DNA of 64,000 nucleotides from Phytopseudomonas dryadis (GCF_004327355.1 NZ_QJUM01000015.1:62001-126000); one strand, 5' to 3'; positions 26,493-37,440 are shown, counted from the first letter of the stretch. The notes: generated by a model from the sequence alone, not told the origin. A program made the numbers and translations.

Positions 26493-27431
26493 ATGCAGCT
26501 GGTTCGAGGCCTTCATAATCTGCGGCCCCAGCATCGGGGCTGTGTCGCCACCATCGGTAACTTCGACGGCGTGCATCGTGGTCATCAGGCCATCCTGGCG
26601 CGTTTGCGCGAGCGTGCTCGGGAATTGTCGGTGCCCAGCTGCGTGGTGATCTTCGAGCCGCAGCCGCGCGAGTTCTTCGTCCCGCACGATGCACCCGCCC
26701 GGCTGAGCCGCTTGCGCGACAAGCTCGCCTTGCTGGCTGCCGAGGGCGTCGACCTCGTCCTGTGCCTGGCTTTCAATCCGCGTCTGCGCGAATTGAGCGC
26801 CGCCGAGTTCGTCCAGCGGGTATTGCTCGACGGCCTGGGTGTCGAGCACCTGGAGGTCGGCGACGATTTCCGCTTCGGCTGCGACCGGGCCGGCGATTTC
26901 GCCTTTCTCGCCGAGGCGGCCAGCCGCGAAGGCTTTACCGTCGAGGCGGCGAAGACCGTCGAGATAGATGGCATGCGTGTCAGCAGTACGCGCATACGCG
27001 AAGCGCTGGGCACGGGTGATTTCGGCCTGGCCGAACGCATGCTCGGGCGGCCGTTCCAGATCGCCGGGCGGGTGTTGCACGGGCAGAAGCTGGGCCGTCA
27101 GCTGAATGCGCCGACCGCCAATGTGCAGCTCAAGCGCAAGCGCGTACCGCTGAGCGGGGTCTACCTGGTCAGCGCCGAGATAGACGGCCGATCGTGGCCC
27201 GGGGTGGCCAATATCGGCGTGCGCCCCAGTGTCGACGGTGATGGCAGCGCCCACCTCGAGGTGCACCTGCTGGACTTTGCCGGCGACCTGTATGGCCGGC
27301 GTTTGACGGTGGCATTCCACCACAAGCTGCGCGATGAGCAGCGTTTCGCCTCACTCGAGGCACTGAAGACGGCAATTGCTGCCGATATTGCCGCCGCCCG
27401 CGCCCATTGGCAGGGCCAACCGCTTAAGTGA
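26493..27431 (+). CDS. ribF: Bifunctional riboflavin kinase/FAD synthetase
   Basis: 312 residues from the ATG at 26493 (MQLVRGLHNLRPQHRGCVATIGNFDGVHRGHQ). The N-terminal nucleotidyltransferase half has GNFDGVHRGHQ and a later SSTRIREALGTGDF. The C-terminal kinase half has GRQLNAPTANVQL, GVYLV and GVANIGVRPSVDG. It makes FMN and FAD from riboflavin. First gene of ribF-ileS-lspA-fkpB-ispH; ileS starts 9 bp after its stop. Confidence 0.95.
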   Translation: MQLVRGLHNLRPQHRGCVATIGNFDGVHRGHQAILARLRERARELSVPSCVVIFEPQPREFFVPHDAPARLSRLRDKLALLAAEGVDLVLCLAFNPRLRELSAAEFVQRVLLDGLGVEHLEVGDDFRFGCDRAGDFAFLAEAASREGFTVEAAKTVEIDGMRVSSTRIREALGTGDFGLAERMLGRPFQIAGRVLHGQKLGRQLNAPTANVQLKRKRVPLSGVYLVSAEIDGRSWPGVANIGVRPSVDGDGSAHLEVHLLDFAGDLYGRRLTVAFHHKLRDEQRFASLEALKTAIAADIAAARAHWQGQPLK

Positions 27432-27440
27432 AGAGCCGAG

Positions 27441-30275
27441 ATGACCGACTATAAAGCCACGCTGAATCTTCCCGATACCCCGTTCCCGATGAAGGCCGGC
27501 CTGCCGCAGCGCGAGCCGCAGATGCTGCAGCGCTGGGACGAGATTGGTCTGTATCGGAAGCTGCGTGAGATTGGCGAAGGACGGCCGAAGTTCGTCCTGC
27601 ACGATGGCCCGCCCTATGCCAACGGCAGCATTCACATCGGTCATGCGCTGAACAAGATCCTCAAGGACATCATCACCCGTTCCAAGACCCTGGCCGGCTA
27701 TGACGCGCCCTACGTACCAGGCTGGGACTGCCATGGCCTGCCGATCGAGCACAAGGTGGAAACCACCTTCGGCAAGAACCAGCCCGCCGACCTCACCCGC
27801 GAGCGCTGCCGCGCCTATGCCGCCGAGCAGGTGCAAGAGCAGAAGGCCGGCTTCATCCGCCTGGGTGTGCTCGGCGAGTGGGACAACCCTTACCTGACCA
27901 TGAATTTCGTCAACGAGGCCGGCGAGATCCGCGCCCTGGCGGAAATGGTCAAGAACGGCTTCGTGTTCAAGGGCCTCAAGCCGGTCAACTTCTGCTTCGA
28001 TTGCGGCTCGGCGCTGGCCGAGGCCGAAGTCGAATACCAGGACAAGAAGTCCGATGCCATCGACGTGGCCTTTCCCGTCGAGGACGCTGACAAGCTGGCC
28101 GCCGCCTTCGGTCTGGCCAGCCTGGGCAAGCCCACCGGCATCGTGATCTGGACCACCACGCCCTGGACCATCCCGGCCAACCAGGCGCTGAACGTGCACC
28201 CCGAGTTCAACTACGCCCTGGTGGATGTCGGCGACCGCCTGCTGCTGCTCGCCGAGGAACTGGTCGAGAGCAGCCTGCAGCGCTACGGCCTGCAGGGCGA
28301 GGTGATCGCCACCGCGCCGGGCAGCGCCCTGGAGCTGATCCGCTTCCGTCATCCGTTCTACGAGCGCTTCTCGCCGGTCTACCTGGCCGAGTACGTCGAG
28401 CTGGGCGCCGGCACCGGCGTCGTCCACTCCGCGCCGGCCTATGGCGAGGACGACTTCCGTATCTGCAAGCAGTACGGCATGAGCAACGACGACATCCTCA
28501 ACCCGGTGCAGAGCAATGGCGTCTACGCCGAGTCCCTGCCGTTCTTCGGCGGCCAGTTCATCTGGAAGGCCAACCCCAATATCGTCGCCAAGCTCGACGA
28601 AGTGGGCGCGCTGCTCAGGCACGAGGTGATCAACCACAGCTACATGCACTGCTGGCGGCACAAGACCCCGCTGATCTACCGCGCCACCGCGCAGTGGTTC
28701 GTGGGCATGGATACCGAGCCCAATGAAGGCGCGACCCTGCGCGAGCGTTCGCTGGCCGCCATCGAGCAGACCCGGTTCGTACCGGCCTGGGGCCAGGCGC
28801 GCCTGCACAGCATGATCGCCGGTCGTCCCGACTGGTGCATCTCGCGCCAGCGCAACTGGGGCGTGCCGATTCCGTTCTTCACCCACAAGGAAAGCGGCGA
28901 ACTGCATCCGCGCACCGTCGAGTTGATGGAAGAGGTCGCCCAGCGCGTCGAGCGGGAAGGCATCGAGGCCTGGTTCAAGCTCGACGCCGCCGAGCTGCTC
29001 GGCGACGAGGCCAGCCAGTACGACAAGAGCCGAGACACCCTGGACGTCTGGTTCGACTCGGGCACCACCCACTGGCACGTGCTGCGCGGTTCGCACGCCG
29101 AGTTGGCCCATGCCAGTGGCCCGGCAGCCGACCTGTATCTGGAAGGTTCCGACCAGCACCGCGGCTGGTTCCATTCCTCGCTGCTCACCGGCTGCGCCAT
29201 CGACGGCCACGCGCCGTACAAGGAGCTGCTGACCCACGGCTTCACCGTCGACGAGCAGGGCCGCAAGCAGTCCAAGTCCCTGGGCAACGTGGTCGCGCCG
29301 CAGAAGGTCATCGACAGCCTCGGCGCCGACATCCTGCGCCTGTGGGTCGCCTCCACCGATTACTCGGGGGAGATGGCCGTCTCCGAGCAGATCCTGCAGC
29401 GCAGCGCCGACGCTTACCGGCGTATCCGTAACACCGCGCGCTTCCTGCTTTCCAATCTCAGCGGTTTCGACCCGGCGCAGCACCTGCTGGCGGCCGACGA
29501 CATGCTCGCCCTGGACCGCTGGGCGGTGGACCGTGCCCTGCTGCTGCAGCGCGAGATCGAAGAGGCCTACGGCAGCTACCGCTTCTGGAACGTGTACCAG
29601 AAGGTGCACAACTTCTGCGTGCAGGAACTGGGCGGCTTCTACCTCGACATCATCAAGGATCGCCAGTACACCACCGCGCCCGACAGCGTGGCGCGCCGCT
29701 CCTGCCAGACCGCCATGTACCACATCGTCGAGGCCCTGGTGCGCTGGATCGCCCCGGTGCTCTCGTTCACCGCCGACGAGATCTGGCAGTACCTGCCGGG
29801 CGAGCGCAACGAGTCGGTGATGCTCAATACCTGGTACCAGGGCCTGAGCGAGCTGCCAGCAGGCTTCGAGCTGGATCGCGCCTTCTGGGAACGGCTCATG
29901 GCGGTCAAGACCGCCGTCAACAAGGAGCTGGAGAACCAGCGCAGCGCCAAGCTGATCGGCGGCAACCTGCAGGCCGAGGTGACCCTCTTCGCCGAAGAGG
30001 CGCTGGTCGCCGACCTGACCCGCCTGGGCGACGAACTGCGCTTCGTGCTGATCACCTCCGGGGCCAGTCTGGCGCCTCTGGCGGCTGCGCCGACCGATGC
30101 GGTGCAGACCGAAGTCGGCGGGTTGAAGCTGAAAATCGTCAAATCCGGGCTGACCAAGTGCGCCCGCTGCTGGCACTTCTGCGCCGATGTCGGTAGCCAT
30201 GCGGCCCACCCGGATATCTGCGGCCGTTGCGTGGCCAATATCGATGGCCAGGGCGAGGTGCGTCACTATGCGTGA
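27441..30275 (+). CDS. ileS: Isoleucyl-tRNA synthetase
   Basis: 944 residues. Class I synthetase with HIGH motif at 65-68 ([12 protein letters not shown]) and KMSKS variant KQSKS at 609-613. The editing domain (CP1) lies between them ([38 protein letters not shown]). A C-terminal zinc finger carries two Cys-x2-Cys pairs (CARC, CGRC). Charges tRNA-Ile. The eubacterial form; linked to lspA as in many Gram-negatives. Confidence 0.97.
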   Translation: MTDYKATLNLPDTPFPMKAGLPQREPQMLQRWDEIGLYRKLREIGEGRPKFVLHDGPPYANGSIHIGHALNKILKDIITRSKTLAGYDAPYVPGWDCHGLPIEHKVETTFGKNQPADLTRERCRAYAAEQVQEQKAGFIRLGVLGEWDNPYLTMNFVNEAGEIRALAEMVKNGFVFKGLKPVNFCFDCGSALAEAEVEYQDKKSDAIDVAFPVEDADKLAAAFGLASLGKPTGIVIWTTTPWTIPANQALNVHPEFNYALVDVGDRLLLLAEELVESSLQRYGLQGEVIATAPGSALELIRFRHPFYERFSPVYLAEYVELGAGTGVVHSAPAYGEDDFRICKQYGMSNDDILNPVQSNGVYAESLPFFGGQFIWKANPNIVAKLDEVGALLRHEVINHSYMHCWRHKTPLIYRATAQWFVGMDTEPNEGATLRERSLAAIEQTRFVPAWGQARLHSMIAGRPDWCISRQRNWGVPIPFFTHKESGELHPRTVELMEEVAQRVEREGIEAWFKLDAAELLGDEASQYDKSRDTLDVWFDSGTTHWHVLRGSHAELAHASGPAADLYLEGSDQHRGWFHSSLLTGCAIDGHAPYKELLTHGFTVDEQGRKQSKSLGNVVAPQKVIDSLGADILRLWVASTDYSGEMAVSEQILQRSADAYRRIRNTARFLLSNLSGFDPAQHLLAADDMLALDRWAVDRALLLQREIEEAYGSYRFWNVYQKVHNFCVQELGGFYLDIIKDRQYTTAPDSVARRSCQTAMYHIVEALVRWIAPVLSFTADEIWQYLPGERNESVMLNTWYQGLSELPAGFELDRAFWERLMAVKTAVNKELENQRSAKLIGGNLQAEVTLFAEEALVADLTRLGDELRFVLITSGASLAPLAAAPTDAVQTEVGGLKLKIVKSGLTKCARCWHFCADVGSHAAHPDICGRCVANIDGQGEVRHYA

Positions 30276-30304
30276 TGCCCAGGGCGCCGTTGTGTCTTGT
30301 CAGG

Positions 30305-30359
30305 CCGTAGGATGGGTGCCAACCCATCAATTGCCGATGGGTTGGCACCCATCCTACGG
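30305..30359. repeat. Perfect 24-bp inverted repeat between ileS and lspA
   Basis: Arms 30305-30328 and 30336-30359 are exact reverse complements (start CCGTAGGATGGGTGCC) with a 7-nt loop. It lies inside an otherwise tight gene cluster in a 207-bp gap. There is no T-run, so it is more likely a mobile-type repeat than a terminator, though it could weaken lspA expression. Confidence 0.85.
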
Positions 30360-30482
30360 TTATTTCAACGCCTATGAATCAACGGCTTATTCGATATCTT
30401 ACGAGAGCCGGCCTGCTGGCGATCCGCATTTGCTACCGACCGCGAGCACACTCGCTTCTACGCAAAGGCCGGGAGGGTATTC

Positions 30483-30986
30483 ATGACCTCTCGCTTCGGC
30501 AAACTGTCCTGGGTATGGCTGAGCGCCCTGGTATTCGTGATCGATCAGGTCACCAAGTTCTGGTTCGACAACAACCTGTCGATGTACGAGCGGATCGAGG
30601 TCATCCCCGACTACTTCAGCTGGACGCTGGCCTACAACACCGGTGCGGCCTTCAGCTTCCTGGCCGGCGCCTCGGGCTGGCAGCGCTGGTTGTTCGCCCT
30701 GATCGCCATCGTCGTCAGCGCGGTGCTGGTGGTCTGGCTCAAACGCCTGAAGGCCGACGAGACCTGGCTGGCCGTCGGCCTGGCCCTGGTGCTCGGCGGC
30801 GCGCTGGGCAACCTGGTGGATCGCGTGGTGTTCGGCCATGTGGTCGACTTCATCCTGGTGCACTGGCAGAACCGCTGGTATTTCCCGGCCTTCAACATTG
30901 CCGACAGCGCCATCACCGTCGGTGCCGTGCTGCTGGCGCTGGACATGTTCAAGAGCAAGAAGCCTGGAGACGCGGGCAATGACTGA
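30483..30986 (+). CDS. lspA: Lipoprotein signal peptidase (signal peptidase II)
   Basis: 167 residues, four transmembrane segments. The catalytic aspartates are in GNLVDRVVFGHVVDF (first Asp) and FPAFNIADSAI (second Asp); the conserved AYNTGAAFSFL is present. It cleaves prolipoprotein signal peptides in the inner membrane. The stop overlaps the fkpB start by 8 bp (ATGACTGA), so translation is coupled. Confidence 0.96.
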   Translation: MTSRFGKLSWVWLSALVFVIDQVTKFWFDNNLSMYERIEVIPDYFSWTLAYNTGAAFSFLAGASGWQRWLFALIAIVVSAVLVVWLKRLKADETWLAVGLALVLGGALGNLVDRVVFGHVVDFILVHWQNRWYFPAFNIADSAITVGAVLLALDMFKSKKPGDAGND

Positions 30987-31416
30987 TGTGCGTATCGGCC
31001 CCGACAAGCAGGTGACCCTGCACTTTGCCCTCAAGCTGGACAACGGCGATGTGGTCGACAGCACCTTCGACAAGCAGCCGGCTACCTTCACGGTGGGCGA
31101 CGGCAACCTGCTGCCCGGTTTCGAATCGGCGTTGTTCGGCTTCAAGGCCGGCGACAAGCGCACCCTGCAGGTGCTGCCCGAGCAGGGGTTCGGCCAGCCC
31201 AACCCGCAGAACGTGCAGGTCATGCCGCGTTCGCAGTTCCAGGACATGGACCTGTCGGAGGGGCTGCTGGTGATCTTCAACGATGCGGCCAATGCCGAGC
31301 TGCCGGGCGTGGTCAAGGCCTTCGACGACAACCAGGTGACCATCGATTTCAACCACCCGCTGGCCGGCAAGACGCTGAGCTTCGAGGTGGAGATCATCGA
31401 CGTTCGAGCCCTCTGA
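30979..31416 (+). CDS. fkpB: FKBP-type peptidyl-prolyl isomerase (FkpB/SlpA)
   Basis: 145 residues. FKBP fold with an inserted IF (chaperone) domain, as in Slp[37 protein letters not shown], then [18 protein letters not shown] and [18 protein letters not shown]. Cytoplasmic prolyl isomerase and chaperone. It overlaps lspA and is followed 166 bp later by ispH. Confidence 0.94.
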   Translation: MTDVRIGPDKQVTLHFALKLDNGDVVDSTFDKQPATFTVGDGNLLPGFESALFGFKAGDKRTLQVLPEQGFGQPNPQNVQVMPRSQFQDMDLSEGLLVIFNDAANAELPGVVKAFDDNQVTIDFNHPLAGKTLSFEVEIIDVRAL

Positions 31417-31582
31417 GCCCAGGCCGGGTCGTTATGGCCCGGCTCTCGAGGGCGAGACGAGGAGCGATAGATACTCGGCGCAGGGAGATTCCCGGCGCTA
31501 TCGGGGTCTACAGGAGTTGCCGCTCGCGAGCGGCTTGCGCGTTACACTTTCCATCACCCAGCTTTTGCGTGCCGAGAGTCCC

Positions 31583-32527
31583 ATGCATATCAAACTCGCC
31601 AATCCCCGCGGCTTCTGCGCCGGTGTCGATCGCGCCATCGAGATCGTCAACCGCGCCCTGGAAGTCTTCGGACCACCGATCTACGTGCGTCACGAAGTGG
31701 TGCACAACAAGTTCGTGGTCGAGGATCTGCGCGCGCGTGGCGCGGTGTTCGTCGAGGAACTGGATCAGGTGCCCGATGACGTCATCGTCATCTTCAGCGC
31801 CCACGGCGTTTCCCAGTCGGTGCGCAACGAGGCCGGCAATCGTGGCCTCAAGGTGTTCGACGCCACCTGCCCCTTGGTGACCAAGGTGCACCTGGAAGTG
31901 GTGCGCTACAGCCGTGACGGCCGCGAGTGCATCCTGATCGGCCATGCCGGACACCCGGAGGTGGAGGGCACCATGGGCCAGTACGACGCCAGCAATGGCG
32001 GCGCCATCTACCTGGTCGAAGACGAAGCGGATGTCGCCACGCTGCAGGTGCGCAATCCCGAGGCCCTGGCCTTCGTCACCCAGACCACCTTGTCGATGGA
32101 CGACACCAGCAAGGTCATCGATGCCCTGCGCGCGCGCTTCCCCAGCATTGGCGGGCCGCGCAAGGACGATATCTGCTACGCCACGCAGAACCGCCAGGAC
32201 GCGGTCAAGCAACTGGCCGCCGAGTGCGATGTATTGCTGGTGGTCGGCAGCCCCAACAGCTCCAACTCCAACCGCCTGCGCGAACTGGCCGAACGCATGG
32301 GCACCCCGGCCTACCTGATCGACGGTGCCGAAGACCTCAAGCGCGAGTGGTTCGACGGCGTCGCCGGCATCGGCATCACCGCCGGCGCCTCGGCCCCGGA
32401 AGTGCTGGTGCGCGGTGTGATCGAGCAGCTCCGCGAATGGGGCGCCAGCGACGCCCGGGAGCTCGATGGACGGCCGGAGAACGTGACGTTTTCCATGCCG
32501 AAGGAGTTGCGCTTGAAGGTGGTGTAG
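31583..32527 (+). CDS. ispH: 4-hydroxy-3-methylbut-2-enyl diphosphate reductase
   Basis: 314 residues from the ATG at 31583 ([22 protein letters not shown]). The three [4Fe-4S] cysteines lie in [16 protein letters not shown] and DDICYAT; HEVVHN and the catalytic Glu in [12 protein letters not shown] are also visible. Last step of the MEP isoprenoid pathway. The in-frame extension to 31517 is not conserved-looking. It ends the ribF-ispH cluster before a terminator. Confidence 0.97.
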   Translation: MHIKLANPRGFCAGVDRAIEIVNRALEVFGPPIYVRHEVVHNKFVVEDLRARGAVFVEELDQVPDDVIVIFSAHGVSQSVRNEAGNRGLKVFDATCPLVTKVHLEVVRYSRDGRECILIGHAGHPEVEGTMGQYDASNGGAIYLVEDEADVATLQVRNPEALAFVTQTTLSMDDTSKVIDALRARFPSIGGPRKDDICYATQNRQDAVKQLAAECDVLLVVGSPNSSNSNRLRELAERMGTPAYLIDGAEDLKREWFDGVAGIGITAGASAPEVLVRGVIEQLREWGASDARELDGRPENVTFSMPKELRLKVV

Positions 32528-32545
32528 AGGGTTTGTTCAGGCAAT

Positions 32546-32573
32546 AAAAAACCGGCTGGAAGGCCGGTTTTTT
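32546..32573. terminator. Bidirectional terminator ispH/pilE
   Basis: AAAAAACCGGC-TGGAAG-GCCGGTTTTTT between convergent ispH and pilE. The stem and flanking A/T runs serve both strands. Confidence 0.95.
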
Positions 32574-32576
32574 ATG

Positions 32577-33038
32577 TTAGCGCCAGCACTCGCTGGCAGA
32601 AGCGCCTGTGACGCTTACACCCTGTTCGCCTTTGGCATTGAGCGTCAGATTCCCACACTTGCTGTCGTTGAACTGCTGAGTGGCAGTAAGCGTATAGCCA
32701 CCATCGCCATTGACGCTGCTGACCCCCAGACTGTATTTGTCCGTTTGGGACTGCGACGTGGTGCTGGCATCTTCGCCTTCCCCACTGCTTTGGGTCGTCA
32801 GGCCAAGGGCGCCAATTTTTTTCTGATCGGTGATGTAGCTATTGTTCTGTGCGAAATAGCGCTCTTGGCGTGCGGCGACATCGTTGAGGAAGGCCTGGCC
32901 TTCCGCGCGGTAGCCACGTTTCACGTAAGCGTCGTAGCTTGGGTAGGCGATAGCGGCCAGAATGCCGATGATCGCTACCACCACCATCATTTCGATCAGC
33001 GTAAAGCCCACCTGTAGCCGGTACTTGTTGTCGCACAC
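32577..33038 (-). CDS. pilE: Type IV pilus minor pilin PilE (GTG start)
   Basis: 153 residues starting at GTG 33038. The prepilin leader (MCDNKYRLQVG) is cut before FTLIEMMVVVAIIGILAAIAYPSY, with Glu at position 5 of the mature protein. The C-terminal pair of cysteines (SKCGNL and SECWR) gives the usual pilin disulfide loop. AGAGGA inside the last codons of pilY1 serves as ribosome-binding site, so pilY1 and pilE are translationally close. No pilY2 gene lies between them, unlike P. aeruginosa (from memory). Confidence 0.9.
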   Translation of the reverse strand: MCDNKYRLQVGFTLIEMMVVVAIIGILAAIAYPSYDAYVKRGYRAEGQAFLNDVAARQERYFAQNNSYITDQKKIGALGLTTQSSGEGEDASTTSQSQTDKYSLGVSSVNGDGGYTLTATQQFNDSKCGNLTLNAKGEQGVSVTGASASECWR

Positions 33039-33042
33039 GAAA

Positions 33043-36000
33043 TCATTCCTCTTCGGTAGTGATCTGCCGCCAGGTCTGTCGGCCTTCGGAAATGCCGGGG
33101 TTGAGTGGGGTCTCTTCGGTGCCGCCATCGTTGGCGTTGACATAGATTTTACCGCTGGAAATGCTGAAGTCGCCGCCGTCAATGACGAAGCCGGCGTACC
33201 CAGCATCGTATGTCCCATCACCGTTCAGGTCGAAGGTCGCGTAGCGTGTAGCGCCACCGCTGCGTGGATTGAGGCCATAAACGGTGCCGGTCATACCCGC
33301 AGAGCAGGCATTGGCCGTAGGGGTGATGCTGCTCAGAATCAGCGTATTGCCATACAGGTTCATATTGTAGATGAGCCGTTCGCCACTCTGGGTGAAGTCG
33401 AGGTACCAGCCCCATTTGTTGACGTTATTGTCGGCGGTGCCTTCGGCATCATACCAAGTGATGTCATTGTTGCTCAGCGTGAAGACAGTGGCGTTATTGA
33501 AGGTCGTCTGAGTCAATGTCTGCTGGGTGAGATCACGGCGAACCTTACTGGCGCTCAGGGAGCTGTTGGTGGCCTCTCCGGCTGTCTTGCGATCCCAGAT
33601 GCCGTAGAGGCTCTGCCGATCGGTCGAAGTCTTGTCAGTGGTAGTCAGGTAGCGTCCGGTACCGACTATTGCCAGGTAACCGACACCGCTCGGGTGTTTG
33701 ACCAGTGTCGGCGCGGCAGTGATGGGCTGCCGTTTGCCACTGGCGTCGCGTGCGACATATAGCGGGTTGCCACCGAAGGATACGGCGAACTGCGCGTCTG
33801 TGGCGTCCGCGGTAAGGGGCATCTCCGCGCTGGTGTCGAGCAGGTCGAAGCGCCACAGGTTGCCCAGCAGATCGCCGGCATAGGCGTAGTCGGCGATACC
33901 GTCACCATTGAAGTCGGAGTCGGTGATACGTGACAGGCCGTTGCCGAGGGTGCCGGCCGTTTCTCCGTCGCTTAGCGTGGGGGTGGCTGTGAGTTTCTTG
34001 AGCAGCTCCCCCGTCTCGATGTCCAGTACGAACAGCACCGCCTTTGTAGCATTGCCACTTTCATAGCCGTTGGGGACGAGCGCCACCCACTTACCGTTGT
34101 GCAGGCGGGCGATATTGGGTTTGGGGACGCTGTAACCCATATCGCCATCGTCGTCATTGGTGAATTCCCAGAGCAACTGTGGTTCTGCAGGGTTAGTGAT
34201 ATCCAGTGCGAATACCTCCCGCCCCCCAGCCCCCAGGCTGCCAAGCAGAACCTTGTGCCATTCACCGTTGAAATACACATCGCGAGCGATCGGAGTGCCG
34301 TCGACGAAATACTGGTGTTCGGTACCGCCTTCCTGGCCATAGTCACTGGCCGTCAATACCGGCAGGTTGGGGAGTACGGCCTTGGGCACGAAGGAGAAGA
34401 GCTCGGTACCGTCCGCCGCATTGAACGCATGCAGCATGCCGTCATTGGCACCGACGTAGATCACGTTCGGGTGGGCGCTCTGCTGACTCTTGAACGTGGC
34501 GTAACTGCTGCTTTCTTCCAGGCTATTGGCCCTGGCGGTGTCGTAGTCCGCACCGGTTACCAGAAGCGGGGAGGAGTTGATGATGTCGCCCAGTAATGTG
34601 TCTCGGCTGCGGAAAGAGGCGTTGCTGTTGCCGCGGATGAAATCCACTCGTGCCTGGCCCTTGCTATCGACCGTTCCCGTTGCGTCACGGTTGAGCAGGG
34701 TCTTCTGGTCAGTTGTCAGGTTCTCCCAAGTAAAGGAGGTCAGGGTGTTGTTCGTACCGGCGAAGTAGATATTCCTACCGCTTGCTCTTAGATTGGAGGC
34801 GGCATTCCACACTACTTCGGATGTGGAAGTATTGATCTTCTTCAGGTCGCCGCTCCATCCATCCACGCTGAAGCTGGTCGTGTAGGTATAGATGCTGTCT
34901 GAAGTACTGCTATCCTGCGCCGCTTCCGAGCTGATGCTGGGAGCCGTGACGCTGCTGTTCAATTGCAGAATACCGTCGAAGGCCGACTTCAACTGGGCCT
35001 GCAGTTTCGTCGGGTTACTGACCAGGAAGTAGTTGTCCGGCACTCCATCGTTGTTGGTATCCCAAGTGGTCAGGTCGCTCTTGCCATATTTGGCTGCGTA
35101 CCACATAGGGTCTTTCAGAGTGGTCACGCCGGTCGTACTGGAGGGCGTGAAGGTGCGGGTGTTTGAAGTTCCTGCCGACAAGGCTGCGTTGCTGCCGGCC
35201 CTGCCGGGCAGACGGGCACAACTGGTACTGGCAGAACCGTTGTTGTTGCATTCGCCCGACCATTTGCCGCTGGGCGTATCGAATTTGTAGCGGGTCACGG
35301 TGGACGAGTCTTTACCACTGGTTCCACCTACTCCACCAGCGACTTCCAAGTAGATGCCGTCCTTGGTTGTACCGGAAATCGTGTAGCCCATGTGGGATTC
35401 GGCCCCGGACACGGAGTACTCGGTATCCGTCGTGATCGAGACGGTGCCGTCGGCATTCAGCTTGACCTCGTACAAGACGATGGCGTCCATGTCGTAGTCG
35501 CCTGTCGCCCCTGCATCATCGTAGACCACGCGGAACTTATAGTAGGGACGCCCACCGTTGAGGCTGCTGTTTTGATTGCCACTTGAAGTGTTGGCCATGG
35601 TGTCCATGTAGAAGCCGGTGATGGCCTCGACCAGGCTGTTGGAGACCACCATCCCGTAGGGTTTGAAGGTGACGGTGTTATTGCCGGAGGTGATCTGGAT
35701 GTTTGGCAGAGTAGAGGACAGGGCTACCGAGAATGATTGAACCGGATGGCTGCCGGAAGCCGAAATCTCGTTCTGGCTACCAAAGTAGGTGACCGCTGCA
35801 GTGCTGTAGCTGCCCTGCTGGGTCGGCTCCTCGGGCAGGCCACGGATGTTGGCGAAGCTGTTGGCTGTCTTGGCCGTTGGAGCGTTGTCGCTGGTGCTGC
35901 CAGATTGGCCGATATTGATCGAAGCACTGCCACCCACTTCCTTCGACCATAGGGTATCGCCCAGGGTGGCAAAGCTGAAACCAAGGTCATCGGTTGGCTT

Positions 36001-37425
36001 CTCGTCGGTGCCCAGGCTGCTGCCCGGTACATCGGAGTCATGGCTGGGGTTGACGTCGCTGACCAGAGTCATGAAAGGGGCGGCGCAAGTGGCGATCGTA
36101 TCTGCGGAGTAGGGGTTGCTCCAGTTCGGCGCACTCGGTAGGGAGAGCGGCGAATTGGTGTCGTTGTTGCCCGAGGCGTAGTGCGAGTTGGCGCTCGTGC
36201 CGGCGAAGTAGCGCAGGGTCTCGTAGGCCATTTCGCCCAGCGGATTGCCCCAGTTACGGCAGGTGCCGTTGGAGAAACTGGTACTCCAGGTGTCGCGGCA
36301 ATCGGCGAGGTAGACCAAGCGGTCGAGGTTGGCGACGATGCCGCTGGCATCCACATAGTTGCGGTCTGCATTGACATTGGTACCTGAGTTGTTGGTCAGG
36401 AAGCGGCCTGTACTACTGTTGAACTCATTGCTGAAACTGGTAGTCGGCGCTTTGCGCAGGGCGCCGCCACGTAGGTTGTTGGTGAACGTACCGGTCATCA
36501 GGCCGAAGTACATTTTGTCTGAAGCGCCGTAGTCATGGAGCAAGCCTGTGGGCTTGTTGAGCTTGCAGTTATCCTCCAACAGGCCGCTAACGCAGGCCTT
36601 CACCCGAACGGTGAGATCGTAGGTTGGAGTGATGGTGGTGCCGGTACGGGCGCTGTCGTCGGCGTTGATGGCGTTAGTGCCTTGATTCACCTCACGTGAT
36701 ACCCAACCCCAGATGCGGTAAGTCTTGTTGCCTTGCTGGGTGCTGGTGATGATCCGTAACTTGGGGACTGCACCATTGCCACTATAGGTATATAGGGAAT
36801 TGGTGCCACTGGTGGTGGGACGCGAGGTATTGGCGAACAGGATGTACTTGCCATTGGTTGGCTTGCTGATAGGCGTGTAGTCGGCAATATCGTAACCGTC
36901 GCGGTCGATGCTCAGATATTCCTTGCCCCAGGTGTGGGCATCGTTGGGAATGAATACACGCTCTAGCACGGTCTCGGTCGTAGTGTCGGTGTAGCGATAG
37001 CCACCGTAGAGAACCTTACGCAGCACATCGATCCGCGACATGGTCAGGTAGTTGAGATAGTCACCACTCCAGCGGGCATCCGCCTGGTTTGTACAGGTCT
37101 TGGTTTGTGTGGTTGCCACAGGGGTAAAGACGTTATTGGCATAGCTGTAGCATTTGTAAGAATCGAAGTAACCGGTGTAGTCGATATCCGGTTTGTAATA
37201 GATATCGAGCACACCATCTTCGTCGAGATCCGAAGCATCGTTATAGGCGGGCGCGAAAAGCTTGTGGTCTTTCGCGACCACGAGCATGTTCATTGGTGGC
37301 GCGGCCTCACTGACGAACAGCGGGGTCTGCGACAGAACCGTGTTGGCGGCCGCCGAGGCACTTGGCACGCTTATGGAAAGCCCCAGGGCGATGCCGAGGG
37401 CGAAGGAGGGGATTCGTTGTAGCAT
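33043..37425 (-). CDS. pilY1: PilY1/PilC family pilus tip protein, large form
   Basis: 1460 residues, about 300 more than P. aeruginosa PilY1. Signal peptide at 1-25 (ending PSASA). The C-terminal half is the PilY beta-propeller (NVIYVGANDGMLHAFNAADGTELFSFVP, LLGSLGAGGREVFALDI). Calcium-binding EF-hand-like loops DxDxDG are seen near residues 66 (DLDEDGVLD), 786 (DTNNDGVPD), 1170 (DSDFNGDGIAD) and 1398 (DLNGDGTYD). The N-terminal half is Ser/Thr/Asn-rich and matches no clear VWA domain by eye. It acts in pilus assembly, adhesion and surface sensing. Base composition is lower in GC than neighbouring housekeeping genes. Confidence 0.9.
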   Translation of the reverse strand: MLQRIPSFALGIALGLSISVPSASAAANTVLSQTPLFVSEAAPPMNMLVVAKDHKLFAPAYNDASDLDEDGVLDIYYKPDIDYTGYFDSYKCYSYANNVFTPVATTQTKTCTNQADARWSGDYLNYLTMSRIDVLRKVLYGGYRYTDTTTETVLERVFIPNDAHTWGKEYLSIDRDGYDIADYTPISKPTNGKYILFANTSRPTTSGTNSLYTYSGNGAVPKLRIITSTQQGNKTYRIWGWVSREVNQGTNAINADDSARTGTTITPTYDLTVRVKACVSGLLEDNCKLNKPTGLLHDYGASDKMYFGLMTGTFTNNLRGGALRKAPTTSFSNEFNSSTGRFLTNNSGTNVNADRNYVDASGIVANLDRLVYLADCRDTWSTSFSNGTCRNWGNPLGEMAYETLRYFAGTSANSHYASGNNDTNSPLSLPSAPNWSNPYSADTIATCAAPFMTLVSDVNPSHDSDVPGSSLGTDEKPTDDLGFSFATLGDTLWSKEVGGSASINIGQSGSTSDNAPTAKTANSFANIRGLPEEPTQQGSYSTAAVTYFGSQNEISASGSHPVQSFSVALSSTLPNIQITSGNNTVTFKPYGMVVSNSLVEAITGFYMDTMANTSSGNQNSSLNGGRPYYKFRVVYDDAGATGDYDMDAIVLYEVKLNADGTVSITTDTEYSVSGAESHMGYTISGTTKDGIYLEVAGGVGGTSGKDSSTVTRYKFDTPSGKWSGECNNNGSASTSCARLPGRAGSNAALSAGTSNTRTFTPSSTTGVTTLKDPMWYAAKYGKSDLTTWDTNNDGVPDNYFLVSNPTKLQAQLKSAFDGILQLNSSVTAPSISSEAAQDSSTSDSIYTYTTSFSVDGWSGDLKKINTSTSEVVWNAASNLRASGRNIYFAGTNNTLTSFTWENLTTDQKTLLNRDATGTVDSKGQARVDFIRGNSNASFRSRDTLLGDIINSSPLLVTGADYDTARANSLEESSSYATFKSQQSAHPNVIYVGANDGMLHAFNAADGTELFSFVPKAVLPNLPVLTASDYGQEGGTEHQYFVDGTPIARDVYFNGEWHKVLLGSLGAGGREVFALDITNPAEPQLLWEFTNDDDGDMGYSVPKPNIARLHNGKWVALVPNGYESGNATKAVLFVLDIETGELLKKLTATPTLSDGETAGTLGNGLSRITDSDFNGDGIADYAYAGDLLGNLWRFDLLDTSAEMPLTADATDAQFAVSFGGNPLYVARDASGKRQPITAAPTLVKHPSGVGYLAIVGTGRYLTTTDKTSTDRQSLYGIWDRKTAGEATNSSLSASKVRRDLTQQTLTQTTFNNATVFTLSNNDITWYDAEGTADNNVNKWGWYLDFTQSGERLIYNMNLYGNTLILSSITPTANACSAGMTGTVYGLNPRSGGATRYATFDLNGDGTYDAGYAGFVIDGGDFSISSGKIYVNANDGGTEETPLNPGISEGRQTWRQITTEEE

Positions 37426-37440
37426 GGTGCTCTCCTTGCG

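Noticed and set aside
30305-30359. Intrinsic terminator between ileS and lspA
   Set aside because: A perfect stem but no T-run, and the same sequence family occurs at 26318; better seen as a dispersed repeat.
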